A stretch of DNA of 64,000 nt, from NCBI GenBank assembly GCA_030144725.1, contig JASKMD010000007.1:6191406-6255405 (forward strand), written 5' to 3'. The position numbers were made by a program, and so were the translations under genes. How positions within the stretch are numbered: the stretch's first letter is position 1; each line of letters opens with the position of its first letter. The notes beneath the pieces are model-generated. The model saw only the letters and a program-made list of their open reading frames with translations, was not told the origin of the DNA and did no database searches. Below, piece after piece: positions 23,759 to 35,700 of the stretch. Source of the DNA: Haematococcus lacustris (taxonomy: Eukaryota; Chlorophyta; Chlorophyceae; Chlamydomonadales; Haematococcaceae).

Positions 23759-26700
23759 ATGAAAAGCAGCGTGCAGCGCAGCAGTCGAGGGCGACGGGAG
23801 ATATCGGGGGGAGAACCCGACATTGAGCGCGACAGCCCGCAAAGATCGCGCCCTTCCACCCGCGTGAATCCCATTGCGCATCGCTGGAACATTGTACCTT
23901 GTCTCCTTTTCCTCATTTTCCTCGGCTCGTGAGTACTTAGGTAGCCACCACATAGCATCAACCGCAGCAACAGCAACAGCATCCGTAGGACCGCGGCCCT
24001 ACATATTGCCCTAACAACCCTGGACGTGCTCGCAGGGCGGCTTACTACTTCGTGATCCGCTTCCAAGGCCTGGCCATCGGTGGCTGGCAGCCTTACCCTC
24101 TGTTCATTGTGAGTTGCGCGCACCCGGTCGTGTAGTGCGGGGTGTTCGGCGTGTAGCGCCTGGGTCTTGTTGTCAACTACTGGGCCACCTTCGCGCTGCA
24201 GATCTGCCTGGAGCTGGTGGGCCAGACCGCCTTCCTGCCATACGCTATCCTGCTGCTGCGCTCTGTGTACCCGACTGGGTCCCTGGGCCTGCCTCCCGGC
24301 ATTGACAGGGAGGCCAGCACAGCCGCTGTGGCGGGCATGACACCCCGCACTGACCAGACAGCTACAGACTGCCGGTGAGCCTTGGGTGGCCTGCCCATCG
24401 CTGACATGGCTGTGTTCCGTTCCATGGCGCTTAAGCATGCCTGCTCCACCACACCTGTAGCCTGCATGATGCCTTGATACACAGCATACTCATCACATAG
24501 TGATGATGATGGCATATTTCCTGCTCTGTATCACAGAGCATGAGCGGTGTTGAGTTTGCTTGGCCTGCTCAATGCAGGCTGCACGTGCGTGTGCTGGTGC
24601 CCTGCTACAAGGAGCCCATGGAGGTGGTGGTGGCCACCATCATGGCAGCAGTGTCAGCCGGCCTGCCATCCATGACCCGCAGGCAAGAGTGAAGGCTGGG
24701 AAGCATCCTGCCTGCCTGGCAGGGTTTGCCTGAGCACCAGCTGCCAGCCAGCACCCACTGGCATGCTGACCACACCGCATTGGCCACAGGATGCATTGCT
24801 GTGCTCCTGCTGTGGCTGCGCAGGACTGTGTACCTGTGTGATGACGGCAAGGATGCGGAGAAGCAGGCGTTCATTGAGGCACTGAGTGCCACCGAGGATG
24901 TGGTGTATGTGTCAGGCCGGTGGGTGGGAGCCCTGCAGCTCAGCTTGATAGCAGTCACAGTAGCCAGCACCCTGGCAGTGCTGGGATGAGCAGCGGCATA
25001 ATGGCACCTGCGTGGCTCACTCTTCCCGCATGCTGCTGTGCAGCACCCGCAAGAAGGGAGAGGTGAACGGCAAGAGCGCCAACCTGAACTTCTGCCTGCA
25101 CAGCATCTACGCCAGCCTGCCCCGCTCAGAACTGAACCCTGAGGATGTGGACTGGTCTGAGATCAGCAACAAGGAGCTGGTGGTGGTGTTTGACTCCGAC
25201 ATGTGCGCCAAGCCCGACTTCTTCCGTAAGGCGAGGGGCAGCATCACAGCCAGCCGCCAGCCAGCCCTCAACTGCCTCAGTTTGTGCTTGACCAGAAGCA
25301 CTGGTTGCATGCCAGCCTTGCTGCCTGCTGACAGTGCAGCTGGTGTGCTTGCCGTCCTACAGATCTTCGAGGTGATGCTGGACGACAACCTGGCCCTGTG
25401 CCTGACGCCCCAGGCCTTTCACAACATTGACCCCGACACTGACCTGTTCAACTCCATCAACGTGCAGTTCTGTGAGTAGCAGCTGCAAACAACACATCCC
25501 CTGACCAGCTGCCTGTGGCTGCCCAGCAAAGCAGCTGCCAGGTGCTGCTGACAGTGCAAGCTCTGACTGTGCCTGGGTTGCCTTGCTCTGCTGCAGGGGA
25601 GTACTGGCTGCCGGGCGCCTTTGCCTGGGGCTACATCGCCTGCACAGGCACCAACTTCTGCATCCGCGCCCGCGCTCTGGCTCACTGCGGCTGGTTCCCT
25701 GAGTACAGTGAGTGGCCAGGCAGCTTGCTGGTCAGCTGGCTGAGGATGCAAGTGCCAGGCTCAGCACCAGGTGCCAGCAGCTGACACAGCCAGGGAGAGG
25801 TCAATGGGCTGAGCGCCCACCCCTGGTGCTGCCACCCGCTTGCAGCCATCACTGAGGACTATGCTCTGGGCATGGAGCTGAAGTCCAGGGGCTACAAGGC
25901 CACATACCTGAATGACTACATCGCTGTGGGGGAGGTGAGGAACACTGCTGCTTTGATTGCCCCGCCTTGCACTGCCTGCACTGTGGCTGCCAGTCACCAG
26001 CAGGCAGATGGCACTCCTTGCTTGGGCTCAGGCCAGCCCCTGCACCTCACTGCCTACCTGCAGGCGCCCGAGGAGATCCGCAATGTGTTCCGCCAGCGCT
26101 CCCGCTGGACCAAGGGCCACTTCCAGGTCAGCCCTAGCCCTGCCCTGCTTGCCCCAGCCACCTGCCTAGCCTGCTGCTGAGGCCAGTAGCCCCCTTGCCA
26201 AGCACCTGCCTGTTGACACTGCCCTCCACGTCCCTGGCCACAGGTGTTCTTCTCTGCCAAGTGCCCGCTCCTGAACTTCGAGCTGCCCTTCTTCCAGCGC
26301 CTGTGGTACAGCTATGCCGCCTGGGCGCCCATAACCACCATCCTTACTGTCCCCGCCTTCATCATTGTGCCCTTCATGTCCATCGCCTTCGGCATCCACC
26401 CTGTGACCATCACCTACGAGCTGGTGCTGGCCTCTACCCTGTACTTCATATCGCAGAACTCACTGCAGGTGAGGGGCCGCACTGCAGCCAGCACTGCCGG
26501 CACAGCATGCCAGGGGTGGCTGCATGCACTAGGTGCCCTCCCCTGGTTGGGGCCACCTGCCCCTTCTCTTGCTCCTAGCACCCATGATGTGCTGTGCTGC
26601 TGGTTGTGCTCGTGCAGTACTACGTGCACACCTTGAAGCACCTGAAGCTTATGTGGTTTGTGAACGTGAGCAACACCGTGCTGTGGTTCACCTTCACCAA

Positions 26701-29700
26701 GGCCTTTGTCAACACCATGGCTGCCAAGCTGGGCTTCAAGGCCATCATGTTCAAGGTCACGGACAAGACCAAGGTCAGTGGCGGTGGTCTCCATGCCCCT
26801 CCAGGCAACCATAATGCCTTGATCTCAACAACCCTACACAGCTCCCATGTTCATGTTATCGCTCACGCTGTGTCATGCTTGCCAGTACTCTGCATGCATG
26901 CATGCATGCTCAGCTAAGATGACTGCAGTATGCCTCCTGCCCATGCAGGGTGAGTCTGGCAACAAGCCAGCACTGCCTGCCCCTGCTCCAGCCAAGGATG
27001 GAGAGGTCGAGAAGATTGTCTCAGCCAGCATGCAGCCTACTAGTAACAGCCTGGCGCGCATGTCGCACAGGCTGGCAACTGCGGTTTACAACAGCTTTAC
27101 AAGGTACGTGTCTCACATCTGACTGCTCATGCTGAGTGCCGAGGTATTTTATGTATACAGTTCGGATTACGGATAACGCATCTCCTAGTTGCAGGGGAGC
27201 TATGCTCTGTAGCTTCCATTTCGTACAGATCCTCATCCTCACATCGCATCTAGCTAGGATCACCAACGACTTGTCGTGTTGCACTGATGTTTCGTGCCCA
27301 AGTGAGGGCAAAGCTTGGGCACTTGGGTTTATTGTGTGGTTCTCCTCATCTGTTCCCCGGGTGCGCGTCGCCTACCACGCAGACCTCCGGCGCCAGCGCA
27401 GCCCGTTCAAGCGAAGTCACGGCTGGCGAACGCCAGCGGCGATACGGGGCCCAACGCCGCTGCGGGCGACGAAGAGTTGCAGCCGCACGTACAATCCTGG
27501 CTGCACCGCAACGCAGCCGAGGCGCATCAGCCCCGCAGCCGTAATGCGTCCCTTACCAGCGCCTCCGATGACACACCTCGCTATGCCTCGTCCGTGTACA
27601 GCGGAAGCAGCGTACGACGCGCGCGGCAGCCCAGCAACGACCCCGCCCGCATTGCTGCGGCAGCGGGTTATGCCTCAAGCAAGCGGCCCGACGTGCCAGC
27701 GCCTTCTGCCCGTCCTGCACCAGCCCCTGTACAGTCCTGGACTACTGCAGCCGCCTCCCACAACCTCTCCCACCGCCCTGAGGCCAGTGGCAGCCAGACA
27801 GTGGTGTCCTACCGTGAGGCCCTGCCCATGATGGCCAGCTTTGCAGGAGTGGGTGGTGCTGACGATCGCACCCTGACTGCCCCAGCTGCAGCAGCATGCG
27901 AGCTGGTGGTGGTGGTGGAGGGCAGCGGCATGCCTGCACCACCGGACGCCCCCGACATGCCGGACGCCGCGCCCCTTCCCCCCAATGAGTTTCATGAGAG
28001 CATGGCAGCCGTACAGCAGAGCGACGCACCATTGCGCCAGCCGACAGCAGACAGTCAGGCCATGCCGGGCAGCGGGCAGTACATGGCGCACAGTGCCGCT
28101 GCGGTTGCCTATAACCAAGGATTGCTCAGCCAGTCCACCAGCCGGCTAAGCTCTCCGCAGGTGGACGCGGTCTCCGAGCAAGTGCGCGCGTTACCGGCAA
28201 TTGCGACCCGGCCTGTGTTCGTCAGCCCCGCACCCATCCACGTGGTGCCCGTCTATGTAAACGCGGCTGGCCAGTCACAGCGGGAATCGCAACAGCAGCG
28301 GCTGCCAGCGCCATGGGAGATGGGTGCATGGGAGGATCAATTGGCGAAGAAGGTCCTGGAGCACATCAAAGAAAAGGGACCATTGTCATCGGACTGGGCG
28401 CTTAGGAAGTCGAGGGTGAAGAAGGATGAAGGCAAGAGCAGGCCGGGGGAGAGACTGGCACGTCTCAAAACCGTTATGGCGTCCTTCAAGCCCGCCAACG
28501 TGCAGGTTAGTTCTGTCTGGGTAATGCTGCACCACACGATGCCTGGCATGACATGACTGTGACATGGCACGATACCCTGCTCGTCTAGTACCACATGATC
28601 AGCTTAACAAGTAGCACATGACAATGCTCAGGCTGAGGTTCTGGCAGCAGCTGCTGCCGCATGATGCCTGATAGCAGAACCAGTTTCCAAGCCCACCTGG
28701 ATCCAGTCCCTCTCAGCACCATCATTCAGCAGTCAATCACAGCTGTCACTAAAGCACTCCACAACAGGCGTCACAAGGTTCGTTTGAACCAAAGCACCAC
28801 AATAAGGCTGATGGTGTGTGATGGCGTCAAGGAGGCATCAGCATCTCGTCCCTCGCTAGGGACTACTACGAGGGACCCCAAGGGACCCCTAGGGACCCCT
28901 AGGGACCCCTAGGGACCCCTAGGGACCACTCCGTAGGGGTCGGTGATTTGCCTTTGTGGAGTTATGTTATGCGGTGCCCTTACGCTTCTTCATTGAGTGA
29001 CGTGCTTAAAGACAGCATCTCGCTCTCAACACCAGACAGCGTACAATTCGCACGGCAAACAGCTCTGGATGCACAAGGAGGCATCAGCTCCGCTTGCGGC
29101 ACACTGCCACCACTTGTGACTGATAACTCACCTGCCCTCATATGCTTGATCCTGCCTGTGTGCTGGACTGCTAGATCTCTCATCAGCCATGGTGTTGTGA
29201 CGTGCCTGGCTGCAGGATTTTGGCAAAATGTTCGACCCGCTGGCCCTGCTGTTTCTGTGGCTCTTCTGCCTCGTGATCTGTAAGTGACGCCCTGGCACCC
29301 CTCCCCTTGGCAAACCTGCTCAGCGGCATACCTTGTGCGCTGCCTCACACTCCATGGAGATGGCACTGGTGATCATAGTTGCTGACCCTGCTCTGCAGCT
29401 CTGGTGGGCATGTGGGAGCTGTCCCAGACCATCTCCCGGGACACTCTGACCAGCTTTGCCCTGAACTCCCCTCTCACCGGCAACCCGTACCTCATGATCG
29501 CCATCTGCTGGTGGGTACTCACCCCCTCTGAAGACATGCAACCAGGCATATTGAAGCTAAAGGTCATGCAAGGCGAGGCCTGGTGGCCAGTAGTGGCATG
29601 GTTCAAGTGCCTCATCCTTGCTGTCGCCGTTGTGCTCTTCCCAGGTCCTTCTACAACTCCATCGCACCCTACTGCTTCCTGCACTACTGCTTCAGTGCGG

Positions 29701-32700
29701 GCAAGACCTTCAAGTCAGTGCCGGCCCCATGTGCCTCCATGTAGCACCTGGCAGCTTGCTTAGCAACCACTGTTGTCAAATCAGACTTCACGCTCTACAG
29801 CCCTTGCCCTGCTGCTTGAACTCTCCCACTACCCCAGTGGTTGTGGTCCTAAGGGGATCCCAGTCAGCACTTGTCAGCGTCGCCCCTGCAGGTTCGTCAC
29901 TAAATGGCTGCCGGGCATCAGCACCATGGTCCTATTGGGCTCCATTGTCCTTCTCTGTGAGTGCACACTTTTGGTTCTTTGTGAATGATCCTATATCCTT
30001 ACCTCAGCTCCCATTCAGTTCTGTGGCAGCACTGCACTGTGAATGCACCCAGCAGCACACCCATTATCCGAGCTTGATATACAAACCATCAGCCATGACT
30101 TTGGTCTTCATTGACTGCTGCTTACCGTGCATGATCTGCAGGGCTGCTGATCCCAACGGAGTTTGATGTGCAAGCACCCCTGAGCATGGCATTGCAGACG
30201 TTCCTGCCAAACCAGGTGAGCCGCAGGTGCAACAAGGCGGTCTTGCACTGGCCTCCTTGTTGCACTGCCCAAGGTGCTCCGGATGATTGTCTGACAGGCC
30301 GGCAACATGCCTGCATGGATGCCCCTGTACATGGTACCGACGACGAACATATGAGCTCCACTGCCTGATGCAGATCATGCGCGACACCAACATGGGAGTC
30401 GTGCTGGTCACTGGTCTGGCAGCTGTTCCGTTGTCTCTTCCCGCACTGTTAAGCCGAGGACCGTCTGAGCCCTTGCCACTTCTCAACGCCACCTTAGCCA
30501 GCGCAGCCATCCCCTCCTCACATCTTGAGGTTGCTGATTTTGTCGCCTCTGTGAACCTGCTGGGGGGCCTGACCCCGGGTGTGGACCCAGTCAAGTATGC
30601 CCAACCCTCCGCCTACACCCTCACCATGCTGGCCTGGAGCCTGCTGCAGTTCCCTGACGGCTTCACACACCAGCAAGCAGCTGCTGCCAAGCAGACACTG
30701 AGGCAAGTGGACAAGCTACAGTCCATGGCTAAGCTGTTGTATGGTGGGCTTGTTGCTGCTGCTGCTGCTGCTGCTGCTTCTCCTGCTGCTGCTGCTCATG
30801 GTATGACACTGGGTTGACCGTCCGCTCAGTATGACTGCATGGCCTTGCGATACTCTGTGTGCTAGTAATAAGGCCTTTCCTGCGCCACTGCTGCACACCA
30901 CTACATGTGCAGGCTGGGTGCTGACTACCTGATGCGCTCCAACCTCAACCCAGCCGACTCACGGAACCCAGTCTTTGTGGCTCAGCTAGGGGACCCCAAT
31001 CGCTATGTGCTAGACTCCCATCCTGGATACTACCCAGCTTCTGAGGGCAAGGTATGTAAGGCATGTAAGGTATGTAAGGCTGAACAGTATACATGTCACC
31101 AGCATCACATCGAGCAACACGACCTCGCACAGAACCAGCATCACGCTGCTAGGGTCTGTGACCTTTTCCAAGCATCTTGTTTTTTTACGGCTGTTTGTCA
31201 CAGAGTGATTAACATTAGATCAGTCCCAGTCCTTATAGTACGTCACATTGACTCCAGTGACGGGCTGGTGCTTCACTGGCAGCTGTATACCTCGTGCAGC
31301 GCCAGCATTACAGCCAGTGGTGATTCCTGGTGGTGACAGACATGCACTCCTTGCCACCAACCCTGTGCGGCACATGGCATGTGCAACACCTGCTGCCTCC
31401 AGGTATGGACCAGCACAGCACAAGACCCAGCCTTGACAGGAGCTCTGGCCCGCCCCGCGTGGGTCATGACCCGCGAGAACCCCGGCGCTGACCTGTTGAC
31501 CGGCGCGGCAGCTGCACTGTCCGCTGCCAGCATGGCGCTGAGGAGGGACGACGCAGCATGGTCCGACCTCTCCCTAGCCCACGCCCGTTACCTGTACTCC
31601 TTCGGCATTTCAAACTCTCTGGATCCCAAGTCTGCGTGCGCCTCCATGCCGTGCACCACGGACATCATCGTTGAGGAACAGGTGGGCCGATCGTCACCCT
31701 TGAACTGCCCCGCGGCCTGGGCTGGCGACTCAGAACTCACCTACTTCGCGATCGTTTACATCCACAGGTCACCGCCGTGCCCCTCGTTTCTGACTACGAC
31801 GGGACTCCAAAGTGCTATTGGGCCGACTGGAACGCCAAGACATGCCGCGTTGCCTACACCAGCTCCCAGTGCGACACCCTGCGCTCCAGTATTAGCGATG
31901 TGAGTGCCCCATCGCAGTCCGCTGCCCCCTCGCTCCTCCTCGCAACGGCCGGATATCCTGGCTCACACATATTCTTATGCGGCTTACACAGGTCTTCACC
32001 AACAAGCAAGGGTGCTGTGACATGTTCGTGGCCGCAAAAGGTGAGCCGACTGGCAGTAGGTTTCTCTAGGGCGAAGGTGTGGTTCTGTGACCTTACACAC
32101 TTGTGTGAGTAGCTACTGCCTCAGCCACTGCCTGCACGAGACAGAGAAAGACCAACACAAACAAACCATTGTCAGATATCTTACCCAGGTGCCATGCCAT
32201 ACGTGCTAATGGCTAAGCCTTTCAAACATTACAAGGCATCACTTTGCCTGCAGTTTGGTCCATCACCTACACTGGCGCCCAAGGCATCTGTGCGCTGCCT
32301 GAGAACCAGACCACCTGCTATGTGCCGGACCGCACCCAAAGGTGAGGTGCTCGCAGGGAGTCTCACTGAGTCTGGGTGGGAGGCCCATTGATGCACACGT
32401 TCTCATGGCAACCTGTACATCTGGCACCTTGGCTGACCTGGATGCTGTGCACGCCTGCAGGACGTGTTACGAGCAGACTGTGGACCTGGAGACAGGCGTG
32501 GGCTGCAGCGGTGTGGGCATTGAGGTGTTTCCCACCACCCTGGGCTGCTGCACCTACCTGAACACGTGAGCTGCAGCACCTACCCCACCACATGCATGCG
32601 CAGCGCTGTGCTTAGAGCTGGATGCTTCAGCTAAGCTGAAGATGGTGTCCTGCCTGCTGCTCGCTGCCTGCTCCTGCTGCTGACTTCTTGCTGCCTTCTG

Positions 32701-35700
32701 GCATACACAAAAACATATGCTAACCAAGTTAAGCGTGCCAGAAGCAGGTATCCCCACCCCCTTGGGGGTGATGGCAGACAGCTCCGTGGGACTCCCTGCC
32801 AGATTGAGCATAAAGCATTTCCACAGGCGGAGTTAACATGTCTGGTGCATTGCAGCCGGCTGATTTTTCGAGTCATTGAGCCTGGAGGGCTACACAAGGC
32901 CACTCATAAACTCACATATACAATGCATCAAAGAGTGACCTATACAAGCATGGATGCCTGCCCCAATGCAGGCTAGGCATTGTGGCCACCACCGTCACTG
33001 CCACTGGCCAAGTCTCTTACGGCCAAGGCTTATGCGCGCGTGTTGGGACTGACCCATCCTTCCGCAAGGTCTGCGAACCCTCCTGCTGCTCCCTGCACTC
33101 CCAATGAAGCAGGGCGCAAAGCACCAGCCTTCCGCAATCCTGTGCCCCTCCTGCTGTCTCTGCATACTATCACTTTCCCTGCACTATGAGCACCAAGCAC
33201 CAGCCTTTCACGCCCAGCAGTCCTCTACCCCTGCTGCTGCTGCTGAGCCTTGCAAGCACAAATGCTGAGCGCCAGCCCTAGTCCCTTTAGCCTCCTGCTG
33301 TCCCTGCATGCCTTTCATAGGAGCCTTGCTGCTGATGACGGACTGCCTAACTCCCTGCTGCCTGCTTGGGTCCGGTTGAGCCGAACCCACCTGCTGCCTG
33401 CTGTTGCTACTTGCAGTGCTATGTGCCGTCCATCATCAACTCGACCTGCATGGAGCTGGCTGGACCCGCTTGTGCACAGTATGGCGGGGAGACCTCCTTT
33501 GACGAGCCCATTGGCTGCTGCAACCGCCTGGTGTCCATGCTGGCAACCGTGTCCATTGTTCGGGTAAGGCCAGACAGAAGCAGGCGCCTTGCATGCTGGT
33601 GGCTATTCAAATGCCCCGGTCCTGTTCTGCCAGCCAGTGCCCGGGGCTGTGACTGAGCTGAGCTGGGCTTCTAGCGCCTGTGAGACCGCCCACCCAACGC
33701 CCAGCAGCAGCAGCAGCCTGAGGCACAGTGGTGTGTGCCCCCTTTGAGCTGTCATCAGCTTGTAATTAGTGCATGTCGTCATGCCAACTCTAGACTATAG
33801 GCCTGTTGCAGGGGTCAGGCAATATTGTAGGTGGAAGGCGCACATGCCATGTGCATGGGAACATAACTCCACACAGACACAACACAACCCCTAGTGAGGA
33901 TCAAGGTGCTGCCAGCCGTTGCCATTGGCCATGCTTGCTGGCCATGAAGGGTCTGGGTGGTTGTTCCCTGCGCCATTGCCTGACCCTGAGGCCCTCTCAG
34001 CCCTCTCATCCCACACAGCTTGCACAGCCTGTTCCCTACGGCCTGTTCCCCCATACCTTGTGCCATGGTCCTGCCCTGCCCTGCAGCCTATCGTCATGAC
34101 AGGCGTATGCACCAGAGGAGGAGCTCCGACCTCCAGCCAGTCCTTAGCCACCGCCGCCGGCAAGCGTCTCAGGCGTGGCTTGCAGTCCAGCCTCGGCCAG
34201 GGCTCCGTCAAGCAGCTGTGGTCCGGCCTGACCGCCTACATGGCCGACACGGTCGCAAGCCTGGCCCCTCCAGGACCTGCTCGCCGCAGACTCATGCAGA
34301 CTGCCACCCCATCCTCAGCTGGCATGACGCCAGTGGCCAACAACCAGCCCCTGACGCAAAGCCAGCTGCAGTCACTTTCCCTAGCCAACCTACTGGCCAG
34401 CTTGATCGGCTCGCCGGCCAGAGGCTTCGGCAGTGGTGGTGCTTCAGGCAGCAGTCTGCCTGCTTTGCTGAGCAGTCTACTTGGGGGAGGCAAGGCGAGC
34501 GTGGCCAACGCAACGCAGTGGCCGCTGCCAAAGGCTTCAGCTGTGCTGGAGTATGACCCCTGTGCTGCCGGCACCTGCCGCATCATGACGGTCAACCGCA
34601 CCAAGACCGTGCCCTTCTTCAACTCCACCACGGTGCTGGACGACATGGCGTGGGGCGCGGTGTGGATGTACAAGTGAGCGGCCCTGGCTGTCCCTACCTC
34701 TGGCTGGCTTGCATGTGCGCAAGCCCATGACCCAGAGGGCACTGACCTCCACCTGTTGGATTACCCATGCCTTATGGCAGGCTGCTCAGTTGCATCCTGC
34801 TCACTGCTCTTGCTGCCAAACGCTTGTACGCGATGCTGCCACCACATGGCCGCTGCTGCTGCTGCTGCTGCTGTTGACCAGCCTGCTGCCTGCTGCCGCC
34901 ACAGGGCCACCAGGGAGCCTCAGTACCTGGGCCAGGCCGAGCTGTTCATGAAGCGCCACAAGCAGGTGCGACTGCTGCCACTGCACCTGGAGGCTGCCCA
35001 GTGTGGGGCACAAGGGAGTGTATGCACCATGTGCTGGGGCAGGCTGGTGGCATGCCCTGCTGCCGGCGCCCTCTGTGCAGGGCCTCAGGGTGTTGCTGGC
35101 TGTGCTGGTGTGGCTGCAGGAGGAGATGGCTGCTGACTCGCTGCAGTTCACCCGCCAGTACTATGTGCCTGACTGGAACAACGTGGCCTGGGCCACTGAT
35201 GTGCTGCTGGCCAACATCACCGACAGCAATGTCTACCACGGGCGCCTGCGCACGCTGCTGGCCACCTGGTCCTACGCAGACTCCCTGCCAACAGTGAGTG
35301 ACGACAACTGCATGGTTCCGGCCTGCAGTGCAGCGCAGCTGTCGCAAGGCAGCTGGTCTGGCCAGGCCTGGCTGACTGCCACCTCACTGCCTGCTGTGCT
35401 GCTGGTGATGTGCGCTGCAGGCACCCACCCAGCCCAGCCAGATCAAGGCACGCACCAACCCTCTGTTCAACCTTCAGAACTTCACTGACGCCACAACCAA
35501 CTCCTCCTACGCCATTGTGCCCGAGTGCAGGCCCGCAGCCCTGTATGAGGTGAGGACCCCTGCGCCGCATGACTTGCATGGCATGCAAGCACAGTGCACA
35601 GCAGCTCGAGCCATGGATAGGCTGGTTGCCCTCATAGCGTGGTCAGCCCAGTGCGGAGCCTCCTTAATGCTGCTGCCCCTTGTCTGCCCAGGTCAATTGC

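Noticed and set aside
26244..26468. Chitin or hyaluronan synthase instead of cellulose-synthase-like
   Set aside because: Not excluded for the product, but the TED/QRSRW setting and the GH9 partner favour a beta-glucan synthase. Substrate left open.
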